DNA of 64,000 nt from Mariniflexile litorale (GTDB lineage Bacteria > Bacteroidota > Bacteroidia > Flavobacteriales > Flavobacteriaceae), in contig NZ_CP155618.1 in assembly GCF_031128465.2 (NCBI RefSeq), forward strand, positions 4,082,501 through 4,146,500, written 5' to 3'. How positions within the stretch are numbered: the first letter of the stretch is position 1; every line of letters begins with the position of its first letter. Positions 1 through 7,154 of the stretch are shown here, one piece after another. The notes under the pieces are model-generated. The model searched no databases. It was not told the DNA's origin and was given only the letters and a program-made list of their open reading frames with translations. Both the position numbers and the translations under genes were made by a program.

Positions 1-28
1 GCATTTTAGAAATCATTACTTTTTAAAG

Positions 29-36
29 TATCTTTA
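29..36 (+). promoter_or_regulatory. -7 promoter element before DUF2911 gene
   Basis: TATCTTTA matches the Bacteroidota -7 consensus TAnnTTTG at seven of eight positions and lies about 20 bases before the start codon at 57. No clear -33 element can be judged because the window begins just upstream. Confidence 0.4.
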
Positions 37-56
37 TCCCAAATAATTTACGATTT

Positions 57-614
57 ATGAATACCTTTTTGAAACGCATTTTAATACTATTATCTATTTT
101 TACTATAGGCTTATTTATATACTGCATTTTTGTCGAAAATATTTTCGAACCTCGATTAAGTCCCAAGGACACGGTAAAATTTGAATTGAATGATTTAGAA
201 CTTAAAGTGTTTTACAACCGTCCTTATAAAAAAGGAAGAGAGGTTTTTGGAGCATTGGTACCTTATAATGAGGTATGGAGAACAGGTGCCAATGAAGCAA
301 CTACTTTTGAAACCAATCAAAATTTAACTATAAGAGGCATGCAATTACCTGCTGGAAAATATACTTTATGGACTGTTCCAAAAGATAGTATATGGACTGT
401 TATTTTTAATTCAAAACAATACAAATGGGGTGTTGATAAAGAAATGAAACCTATGTGGGATCCCAACTACGATGTGGTTGATATTGAAGTGCCTGTTAAT
501 AAATTAAATTCAACAGTAGAACAATTTACCATCGCTTTTGATAATTCTACCGATAGTTTAGCTTTAACCTTGGCTTGGGATGATGTAAAGGTTACCGTTC
601 CTCTTAAAGAATAA
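57..614 (+). CDS. DUF2911 domain protein
   Basis: This 185-residue protein has one N-terminal hydrophobic segment (about residues 7-27), which should act as a membrane anchor or uncleaved signal, followed by a soluble domain outside the cytoplasm. The domain carries the usual DUF2911 signatures: VFGALVPYNEVWRTGANEAT near residues 63-83, then LPAGKYTLWTVP and a TLAWDD strand near the C-terminus. DUF2911 proteins are common in Bacteroidota and have no known biochemical role. The gene runs in the same direction as the sulfatase-fold gene 35 bases downstream, so the two may be co-transcribed. Family assignment is firm; function is unknown. Confidence 0.85.
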   Translation: MNTFLKRILILLSIFTIGLFIYCIFVENIFEPRLSPKDTVKFELNDLELKVFYNRPYKKGREVFGALVPYNEVWRTGANEATTFETNQNLTIRGMQLPAGKYTLWTVPKDSIWTVIFNSKQYKWGVDKEMKPMWDPNYDVVDIEVPVNKLNSTVEQFTIAFDNSTDSLALTLAWDDVKVTVPLKE

Positions 615-649
615 TTGAAAAATTTTCTTAATTAAACACCCGCAGATAT

Positions 650-2629
650 ATGTGGAATAAAATTTTCCCAAAACGTTTTGAATTATTAAAATTATACATC
701 TTAATATTTATGTCACTCGCATTTATATTAAGATTTTGTTTAACATTTTGGTATTATCCGCAAATAGATGCTTCTGTATTTATTCTAATTAAAACCTTTT
801 TAATTGGTTTCTGCTTTGATATTGGCACCATATCTTTTTTTGCATTACCCTATGTTTTTTATTTATTAATTATACCTAAAAAATTATACGGTTCTATTTT
901 CGATCGTGTAGTTACCTATATAGCTTACTCGATTGGACTCCTTATTTTTCTATTTTCCTTTTTTGCTGAGATCACCTTTTGGGAAGAATTTGAACGTCGA
1001 TTTAATTTTATAGCAGTAGATTATTTAATTTACACGTACGAAGTTGTTAAAAATATCAACGAATCTTATCCCATTCCGCTGTTATTAAGTGCTATTTTAA
1101 GTGTGCTTTTTGTACTTATATTCATTACTAAAAAAGCAAACGTATTCAAAAAAACATTTGATAATGATACGGTATTAAAACAAAAATTAATTCCATCCTT
1201 ATTAATTTTTTTTATAGCTAGCATATTTGTTTTATTTATAAAAAATGAAGACGCCGAACAATTCAAGAACAGATACAACAACGAATTAGCAAAAACAGGT
1301 ATTTATTCTTTCTTTGCCGCATTTAAAAGCAACGAATTATCATATACCGAGTTTTATAAAACCATTGATGAGGATAAAGCTTTTTCGAATGTTAAACAAA
1401 AATTAACGGCTCCTAATAGTGAATTTTTACAGCCAAAAGGAAAACAAATTTACAGAACTGTAACACATGCTGATAGCATAAATCCTGCACAAAAACCCAA
1501 TGTTATTTTTATTTGTATTGAAAGTTTAAGTGCTTCTTATCTCAATTCTTTAGGAAGTGAATTAAAAATAACTCCAACACTTGACTCTCTGTCAAATGAA
1601 AGTTTATTTTTCACCAACTTATACGCAACAGGCACACGTACCGTAAGAGGTATGGAAGCCATTACTTTGTCCATTCCTCCAACACCAGGAAGAAGCATCG
1701 TTAAGCGTGATAATAACACCGATTTATTTACCATTGGAGAAGTTTTTAAACAACAAGGTTACGAGCGTAATTTCTTTTATGGAGGCGATGGCTATTTTGA
1801 TAATATGAATACTTATTTTGGTGGCAATGAATTTAACATTATTGACAGAGGAAGAGGCTTTTTATTAGATTCTGATATAAAAACAAAACGGACTAATATT
1901 GATGATGATGAAGTAACTTTTGAAAATGCTTGGGGCGTATGTGATGAAGATATTTACAGTAAAGTTTTAAAAGAAGCTGATGAAGCATACCTAACTGACA
2001 CCCCTTTCTTTAATTTTGTAATGACAACGTCTAACCACCGACCCTTTACTTATCCTGATAACAAAATTGATATACCTTCTGGCACCAGTAGAGAAGGTGC
2101 TATAGAATATACCGATTATGCTATAGGCTCTTTTTTAAATCAAGCCAAAACCAAGCCGTGGTTTAGTAACACCGTCTTTGTTATTATGGCTGATCACTGT
2201 GCTAGTAGTGCCGGACGTTGGAATTTAAATATAGATAAATACCGCATTCCTGCTATGATTTTCAACCTAGAAAAAATAGCACCTCAAAAAATAGAAAAAC
2301 TAAGTTCTCAAATAGATGTGTTCCCTACCCTATTTGCACTTTTAAATTGGGATTACACTTCTAATTTATTTGGATTGGATATTATGAAAATGAAAAAAGA
2401 AGATGAACGTGCCTTTATAGGCAACTACCGAAATTTAGGACTTTTAAAAGACCAAAAATTAATGATCTTAAGCGACCAACATATTGTTAATTATTATGAA
2501 TGGGAAACAGATAATGATAATTTAATACCCAAAGAGATTAATACGACGCTGTTAGAAGAAACTATTTCCTTTTATCAAGTAGCAGATTACCTGTACCGTA
2601 ACAACGGTCTAAAATTAAAAAATAATTAG
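650..2629 (+). CDS. LtaS/MdoB-like sulfatase-family membrane enzyme
   Basis: The 659-residue protein has four to five transmembrane segments in the first 200 residues and a C-terminal sulfatase-fold domain (about residues 280-590) facing the periplasm. Likely metal and catalytic residues are visible: Glu291 in CIESLSAS, the nucleophile Thr331 in GTRTVRG, His463 in TSNHRPF and Asp515-His516 in MADHC. This is the architecture of phosphoglycerol transferases of the LtaS/OpgB type, which move glycerol phosphate from phosphatidylglycerol onto an acceptor and release diacylglycerol. Gram-negative Bacteroidota have no classical lipoteichoic acid, so the acceptor is unknown. Its stop codon overlaps the start of the lipid kinase gene by one base (TAGTG), which indicates coupled translation and a shared pathway. 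Confidence 0.85.
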   Translation: MWNKIFPKRFELLKLYILIFMSLAFILRFCLTFWYYPQIDASVFILIKTFLIGFCFDIGTISFFALPYVFYLLIIPKKLYGSIFDRVVTYIAYSIGLLIFLFSFFAEITFWEEFERRFNFIAVDYLIYTYEVVKNINESYPIPLLLSAILSVLFVLIFITKKANVFKKTFDNDTVLKQKLIPSLLIFFIASIFVLFIKNEDAEQFKNRYNNELAKTGIYSFFAAFKSNELSYTEFYKTIDEDKAFSNVKQKLTAPNSEFLQPKGKQIYRTVTHADSINPAQKPNVIFICIESLSASYLNSLGSELKITPTLDSLSNESLFFTNLYATGTRTVRGMEAITLSIPPTPGRSIVKRDNNTDLFTIGEVFKQQGYERNFFYGGDGYFDNMNTYFGGNEFNIIDRGRGFLLDSDIKTKRTNIDDDEVTFENAWGVCDEDIYSKVLKEADEAYLTDTPFFNFVMTTSNHRPFTYPDNKIDIPSGTSREGAIEYTDYAIGSFLNQAKTKPWFSNTVFVIMADHCASSAGRWNLNIDKYRIPAMIFNLEKIAPQKIEKLSSQIDVFPTLFALLNWDYTSNLFGLDIMKMKKEDERAFIGNYRNLGLLKDQKLMILSDQHIVNYYEWETDNDNLIPKEINTTLLEETISFYQVADYLYRNNGLKLKNN

Positions 2630-3513
2630 TGAAACAGATACATTTTATTCTAAATCCTATAGCTGGGAAAGGGAATAACAATCTAGATTTAGTGTTTCTT
2701 AACAAATATTTTAATAAAAAAGACTTTACGATAGTTGTAAAACCTACACATTATAAAAAGCATGCTATAAAATTAACGCAAGAGTCCATAAAAGAAAATG
2801 CTGATGTAATTGTAGCTTGTGGTGGTGATGGAACAATACACGAAGTAGCCTCTTGCTTAGTTAATTCCCCAATTGTTTTAGGCATTATTCCCATTGGTTC
2901 AGGAAATGGATTAGCGTCTAATTTAGATATTCCAAAAAACTTAAATAAAGCCCTCACACTAATTAAAAATCAAGCTGTAAAACAAATTGATGTAGGCTTA
3001 TTAAATAACCATTACTTTTTTAGTAACACCGGTATTGGTTTTGATGCGCAAGTTATAAAACAGTATGAAGCATCAAACGAAAGAACTTTATCTAGCTACA
3101 TTAAAGCCACTTTAAAATCACTAAAGAAGGTTAATAAATTAATTGAAGTTGAAACAGCTATAAATGGTAAAACCATTCAACATAAACCATTTTTAATTTT
3201 TATTTCAAATTCAAATCAAATGGGTTATCATGTCAGTTTAACCCCAAAAGCATCATTGCAAGATGGCAAATTAGACATTCTTATTGTAAAAAAAATAGGG
3301 GCTTTTAAAATCTTTTTATTTACGCTATTAATGTTTTTAAAGTGCCACCATATTTTAAAAGAAGTAACTACCTTTCAGAGCAAAAACATCAAAATTACTC
3401 AAAAAAACAGGCCCTTATTTCAAATTCAAATTGATGGTGAATTTTTAATGATAAAAAATCATAGCATAGAGATTTCTATACTCGAAAAGGCTTTAAATGT
3501 AATTGCAAGATAG
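2629..3513 (+). CDS. Diacylglycerol kinase-family lipid kinase (YegS/DgkB-like)
   Basis: The 294-residue protein has the DAGK catalytic domain in its N-terminal half, with the nucleotide-binding motif GGDGTIHEV near residue 65 and IPIGSGNGLA near residue 91, followed by the beta-sandwich C-terminal domain typical of YegS/DgkB. The family phosphorylates diacylglycerol or related lipids with ATP. The start is a GTG that shares its first G with the stop of the upstream gene. If the upstream enzyme releases diacylglycerol from phosphatidylglycerol, this kinase could recycle it to phosphatidic acid. That link is inferred from gene order, and the exact lipid substrate cannot be read from sequence. 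Confidence 0.85.
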   Translation: MKQIHFILNPIAGKGNNNLDLVFLNKYFNKKDFTIVVKPTHYKKHAIKLTQESIKENADVIVACGGDGTIHEVASCLVNSPIVLGIIPIGSGNGLASNLDIPKNLNKALTLIKNQAVKQIDVGLLNNHYFFSNTGIGFDAQVIKQYEASNERTLSSYIKATLKSLKKVNKLIEVETAINGKTIQHKPFLIFISNSNQMGYHVSLTPKASLQDGKLDILIVKKIGAFKIFLFTLLMFLKCHHILKEVTTFQSKNIKITQKNRPLFQIQIDGEFLMIKNHSIEISILEKALNVIAR

Positions 3514-3516
3514 ATT

Positions 3517-4086
3517 TTAAGTTGTAACAAATCTCTTTAAATTATATTGGGCTAACTTATAAAACAAGAATCCAACTAAGGCTCCAAAAGTTGCTCCACA
3601 AAGGAGATCTAAAGGATAATGTACCCCCACATAAATTCTACTATAGGCCACAACAGCACTCCAAAAAAGTAAAATAAATATGAGGTTTTTATAATAAGGA
3701 CGTAACATTAAACCTGCAAAAACTGCCGCCGCCATGGAGTTCGATGCATGCCCAGAAAAGAAACCATATTTACCGCAACGTACAGCAATAAAACGCATAT
3801 GATCAATTAAATTTGCCTCGCCACAAGGTCTTGGTCTTACAAACCCACGTTTAAACACATTGGTAATTTGATCTGTAAAGGTTATCATCAAAGCTACAAG
3901 GATTACAAAAATCAATAATGCTTTAAGTCCATACTTCTTGTGTAAAAGAAATAATAAAATGGCATATAAAGGTACAAAAGTAACTTCATGAGTTATAAGA
4001 AGCCATAAACGATCCCAAGTTGGTGATCCCAAATTGTTTAAAAACAAAAATAGTTGGGTGTCGTATTCTAAAAGTTTTTCAATCAT
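3517..4086 (-). CDS. PAP2-family membrane phosphatase
   Basis: This 189-residue integral membrane protein has five to six hydrophobic segments and the three PAP2 signature blocks: KRGFVRPRP (about residues 90-98), SGHASNS (about 116-122) and SRIYVGVHYPLD (about 149-160). The two conserved histidines and the arginine are present. Such enzymes dephosphorylate phosphatidic acid, phosphatidylglycerol phosphate or undecaprenyl pyrophosphate. The gene converges on the lipid kinase, with three bases between the two stop codons, so the locus holds a kinase and a phosphatase acting on related lipids. Undecaprenyl-pyrophosphate phosphatase activity is an equally possible role. Confidence 0.85.
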   Translation of the reverse strand: MIEKLLEYDTQLFLFLNNLGSPTWDRLWLLITHEVTFVPLYAILLFLLHKKYGLKALLIFVILVALMITFTDQITNVFKRGFVRPRPCGEANLIDHMRFIAVRCGKYGFFSGHASNSMAAAVFAGLMLRPYYKNLIFILLFWSAVVAYSRIYVGVHYPLDLLCGATFGALVGFLFYKLAQYNLKRFVTT

Positions 4087-4098
4087 TATATTTTTTTT

Positions 4099-4188
4099 GG
4101 GCGTTACTCTCGTACCTCAAGTCAGGCTTTCCGCTATATCTTTTTTACTTTTAATGGTAAAAAAGGATGTCGCTTCAATCCTTAACGC
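4099..4188. repeat. Structured intergenic repeat element, likely dispersed
   Basis: This 90-base stretch lies between two minus-strand genes and codes for nothing. It begins GGGCGTTAC and ends CCTTAACGC, so GCGTTA (4101-4106) and TAACGC (4183-4188) form a terminal inverted repeat. It has an internal near-palindrome of T-rich and A-rich arms (about 4138-4168). The blocks GGCTTTCCGC and GTCGCTTCAATCC resemble a repeat family I recall from intergenic regions of many Flavobacteriaceae genomes. Only one copy is in this window, so the family assignment rests on recall. Confidence 0.55.
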
Positions 4189-4190
4189 AA

Positions 4191-4418
4191 CTACTCTTCG
4201 TATTTTAAAATTTCATTATCATAAAACTCGGTGGCTAATTTAACCATGTTTTCGGTTTCAGCCAAGAGTTCCTTTTCATCTTCATCATCAAAATCTTCAA
4301 ACCATTCAATCTCATCATCTTCAAGATTAATAATAAATCTAGGGAATTCGGTATGAATCACATAAATAGCGTTTGGAAATTCGGTGTTATCACCAAGTAT
4401 AAATTTTGGAAGGCTCAT
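4191..4418 (-). CDS. Small acidic conserved hypothetical protein
   Basis: The 75-residue protein is strongly acidic, with a DDEIEWFEDFDDEDEKE-type stretch in the middle. It has no signal peptide or membrane segment, so it should be cytoplasmic. Its N-terminal half (FILGDNTEFPNAIYVIHTEFPRFIINL) reads as a beta-rich segment and the C-terminal half as a helix. It resembles uncharacterised short proteins found in flavobacteria. The gene stands alone behind a possible -7 element (TAACTTTA) a few bases before the start, and its stop abuts the intergenic repeat. No function can be proposed. Confidence 0.7.
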   Translation of the reverse strand: MSLPKFILGDNTEFPNAIYVIHTEFPRFIINLEDDEIEWFEDFDDEDEKELLAETENMVKLATEFYDNEILKYEE

Positions 4419-4538
4419 TTTAAAGTTATAAGTTACAAGTGCCTAAAATGCACTTAAGTTATTTAATTAATCAAAGTTATAATTTATTAGCTATTGGGCA
4501 AACTAGTTATTATTATACTTTTTTTTAACTCTCATACT

Positions 4539-5927
4539 TTAGCTCACTTGAGGCATTTCAACCTTAATAAGTTTTTTAGTTAAATAATTAAATCGAATAT
4601 ACAATAAAATAGCAGCAGTTGTTAATCCTGCAAGTAATCCTAACCAAATCCCAAAACTTCCATAAGCTTCCTCTTTTCCTAAGAACCAACTAATGGGAAA
4701 CCCAATGAGCCAATATGAAATAAATGTAATAATAGTTGGTATCTTAACATCTTGCAAACCTCGCAATGCACCTAAAAATATAACTTGAATACTATCACTT
4801 ATTTGAAAAATAGCTGCTACTATTAATAGTTTTGAGGCTATTTCTACAACTTCTGTATTATCTATAAAGTTCTTTGCATCATCAAAATCTACATACAATT
4901 TTGGTAACTGGTTATGCAACAAAAAGAACATGGCGGCAAAGCAAAATGCTAAAATAATACCCAATAAAAATATAGAGAAGGCTATGCGACGTAAATCGAT
5001 ATAATTTTGCAATCCTTTTTGATTTCCTACACGTATCATGGCAGCTACACTTAAACCTGTAGCAATCATAAAAGTCATAGAACTTAAGTTTAATGCAATT
5101 TGATTTGCTGCTTGTGGATTTTTCCCCAACAGCCCACTTAGCCAAATAGCTGCTGTAAAAATACCCACCTCAAAAAACATTTGCATCGCACTTGGCGATC
5201 CTAAATTTAGTAGTTTTTTAAGCATTAATTTATTCAATACAAAAAACTTGATATTAGTAACAAATGCTTTCGACTTTTCTTTTAATTTCAATAAATACCA
5301 CAAATACCAAACCATGATAACTCTAGATATTAATGTGCCATAGGCCGCACCAACAATACCCATTTCGGGAAAACCAAATTTCCCAAAAATTAATAAATAA
5401 TTAAAAACCACATTTAAAATATTGGCTAGAATTGTAGCATACATGGGGTGACGTGTCATAGATAAGCCGTCACTAAATTGTTTAAATCCTTGAAAAATGA
5501 TTAAAGGAATTAATGAAATGGCCACCAAATCTAAATAAGGAATTGCCAACTCAACTACCTCTGGAGGCTGTTTCATTAAATACATTAAAGGTTTTGCCAA
5601 AAGCACGAGCAGAAAAAGTACAATACCAATCATGGTGCATAAAAACAACCCATGTTTGAATGTCGATTTTCCCTTTTCAAAATCCTTTTCAGCATCAGCT
5701 TCAGCGATTAAAGGGGTTATTGCTGTAGAAAAACCAATACCTAAAGACATAGCTATAAACATAAAACTATTACCTAGAGATACCGCTGCTAGTTCAGCTG
5801 TTCCTAGTTGTCCAACCATAACATTGTCTACAAATCCAACGAAGGTATGTCCTAACATACCTAGCATCACAGGCGCTGCCAATTGCCAATTGTATGTAAA
5901 CTCTTTGGTATAATCCTTTAATTGCAT
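4539..5927 (-). CDS. MATE-family multidrug/cation antiporter
   Basis: The protein is about 462 residues long, with twelve hydrophobic segments in two six-helix halves, as in NorM-type MATE exporters that expel cationic drugs using a Na+ or H+ gradient. Near the N-terminus are the family motifs AAPVMLGMLGHTFVGFVDN and GQLGTAELAAVSLGN. An ATG 66 bases further upstream is in frame, but I chose the start at 5927 because the family's conserved N-terminus begins there and because a perfect -7 promoter element (5932-5939) lies between the two ATGs. It is a single-gene unit as far as can be seen. Confidence 0.88.
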   Translation of the reverse strand: MQLKDYTKEFTYNWQLAAPVMLGMLGHTFVGFVDNVMVGQLGTAELAAVSLGNSFMFIAMSLGIGFSTAITPLIAEADAEKDFEKGKSTFKHGLFLCTMIGIVLFLLVLLAKPLMYLMKQPPEVVELAIPYLDLVAISLIPLIIFQGFKQFSDGLSMTRHPMYATILANILNVVFNYLLIFGKFGFPEMGIVGAAYGTLISRVIMVWYLWYLLKLKEKSKAFVTNIKFFVLNKLMLKKLLNLGSPSAMQMFFEVGIFTAAIWLSGLLGKNPQAANQIALNLSSMTFMIATGLSVAAMIRVGNQKGLQNYIDLRRIAFSIFLLGIILAFCFAAMFFLLHNQLPKLYVDFDDAKNFIDNTEVVEIASKLLIVAAIFQISDSIQVIFLGALRGLQDVKIPTIITFISYWLIGFPISWFLGKEEAYGSFGIWLGLLAGLTTAAILLYIRFNYLTKKLIKVEMPQVS

Positions 5928-5931
5928 GAGG

Positions 5932-5939
5932 CAAAAGTA
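5932..5939 (-). promoter_or_regulatory. -7 promoter element of MATE gene
   Basis: On the minus strand the sequence TACTTTTG is a perfect match to TAnnTTTG. Only four bases separate it from the ATG at 5927, so transcription would begin at or next to the start codon, giving a leaderless or nearly leaderless message. Confidence 0.55.
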
Positions 5940-6049
5940 AGCTATAGGAATAGTATAGACCAATTTTTTAAAAGAATCCTTTCGAAAAGACAAATTAACA
6001 AATGTTAATAACTTATGTTAATTTTAACAATTTAATCGATGAATTTTCA

Positions 6050-6197
6050 TACTTTAGCAAAGCCTTGAATAGGGCATTCTCTTTTAAGGATTTTTAGCAA
6101 TTGAAACTGCTAGCTTTTGTTTTACAGGGATTTAAAATATTTGGGCTTATCGTTTCGATATCCGAAAAAGGGAAAAAATTAATTTTTTCCCTTTTTT
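6050..6197 (+). ncRNA. Candidate intergenic small RNA (about 135 nt)
   Basis: The 282-base gap between two minus-strand genes contains, on the plus strand, a near-consensus -7 element TACTTTAG (6050-6057). About 105 bases of non-coding sequence follow and end in a strong terminator with a T tract (6165-6197). The segment can fold into small hairpins: GCCT/GGGC at about 6062-6075, TAGCA/TGCTA around 6095-6113, and TATCG/CGATA around 6149-6161. It does not show the SRP, 6S, tmRNA or RNase P signatures I know. The terminator also serves the minus-strand gene ending at 6210, so its presence alone does not prove a small RNA. Confidence 0.3.
6165..6197. terminator. Perfect-palindrome bidirectional terminator
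   Basis: Positions 6165-6196 form a perfect 32-base palindrome made of A5-GGG-A6-TT and its complement, with T tracts on both sides. It lies 13 bases past the stop of the nitronate monooxygenase gene and can terminate minus-strand transcription. In the plus direction it would end the candidate small RNA. Confidence 0.75.
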
Positions 6198-6209
6198 ATT
6201 TGTATGATT

Positions 6210-7154
6210 TTATAAATATTCAACTTGCTTTTTAGCTAAATTAAATTCGTAGAGCATATCTTCAACTATTTGAGCCACTGGTTTGATGTCGTTTATTAAC
6301 GCAGAAATTTGTCCTATTTCTAGTTCCCCTTCATCTAAATCGCCTTCAAACATGCCTTTTTTGGCACGCGCTCTACCTAACAATTCCTTTAATTGCTCTG
6401 GCGTAGGCGCTGTTTTATATAGTTCCTGTACTTTGTTATAAAACTTATTTTTTATTAAACGTACGGGTGCTAATTCTTTTAGAGTTAATTGCGTATCACC
6501 TTCTTTTGTATTAATAACAACTTGTTTATAAGCATCGTGTGCAGAACTTTCTGTACTAGCTACAAACCGGCTTCCAACTTGTACCCCATCGGCTCCCAAA
6601 ATCATTGCTGCTAACATGGCACGACCTGTAGCGATCCCTCCTGCTGCTATTAAAGGAATTTTTATATGTTCTTTAACCATGGGAATTAATGTTAAAGTAG
6701 TGGTTTCATCCCGTCCATTATGTCCTCCAGCCTCAAAACCTTCGGCAACAACAGCATCCACACCTGCTTCTTGTGCTTTTAAAGCGAACTTCACACTACT
6801 TACAACATGTACAACTATAACCCCTCGTTCTTTTAACCAAGAAGTCCATGTTTTAGGATTTCCTGCTGAAGTAAAGACTATTTTCACGCCTTCCTCTACT
6901 ATAATATCCATAATGTCTTGAATATTGGGGTATAACATAGGTACATTCACTCCAAAAGGTTTATCAGTCGCTTTTTTACATTTTTGAATATGTTCTCGTA
7001 AAACTTCTGGATACATAGATCCTGCGCCAATTAAACCTAATATTCCGGAATTACTTGCTGCCGATGCCAATCTCCAACCACTGTTCCATACCATGCCTGC
7101 TTGAATGATTGGATGTTCTATTTGAAATAATGGAGTAATTCTATTGGTAGACAT
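6210..7154 (-). CDS. Nitronate monooxygenase-type flavin oxidoreductase
   Basis: The 314-residue protein is a TIM-barrel FMN enzyme of the 2-nitropropane dioxygenase/NMO family. It begins with the typical PLFQIEHPIIQAGM segment. It carries the GFEAGGHNGRDETTTL loop with the likely catalytic histidine near residue 144, and the phosphate-binding part AAGGIATGRAML followed by GADGVQVGSRFVAS. The family oxidises propionate 3-nitronate or other nitronates, and FabK enoyl-ACP reductases share the fold. Its ATG follows the stop of the upstream protease gene directly (TAAATG), so the two are translationally coupled, although their functions have no obvious link. Confidence 0.85.
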   Translation of the reverse strand: MSTNRITPLFQIEHPIIQAGMVWNSGWRLASAASNSGILGLIGAGSMYPEVLREHIQKCKKATDKPFGVNVPMLYPNIQDIMDIIVEEGVKIVFTSAGNPKTWTSWLKERGVIVVHVVSSVKFALKAQEAGVDAVVAEGFEAGGHNGRDETTTLTLIPMVKEHIKIPLIAAGGIATGRAMLAAMILGADGVQVGSRFVASTESSAHDAYKQVVINTKEGDTQLTLKELAPVRLIKNKFYNKVQELYKTAPTPEQLKELLGRARAKKGMFEGDLDEGELEIGQISALINDIKPVAQIVEDMLYEFNLAKKQVEYL

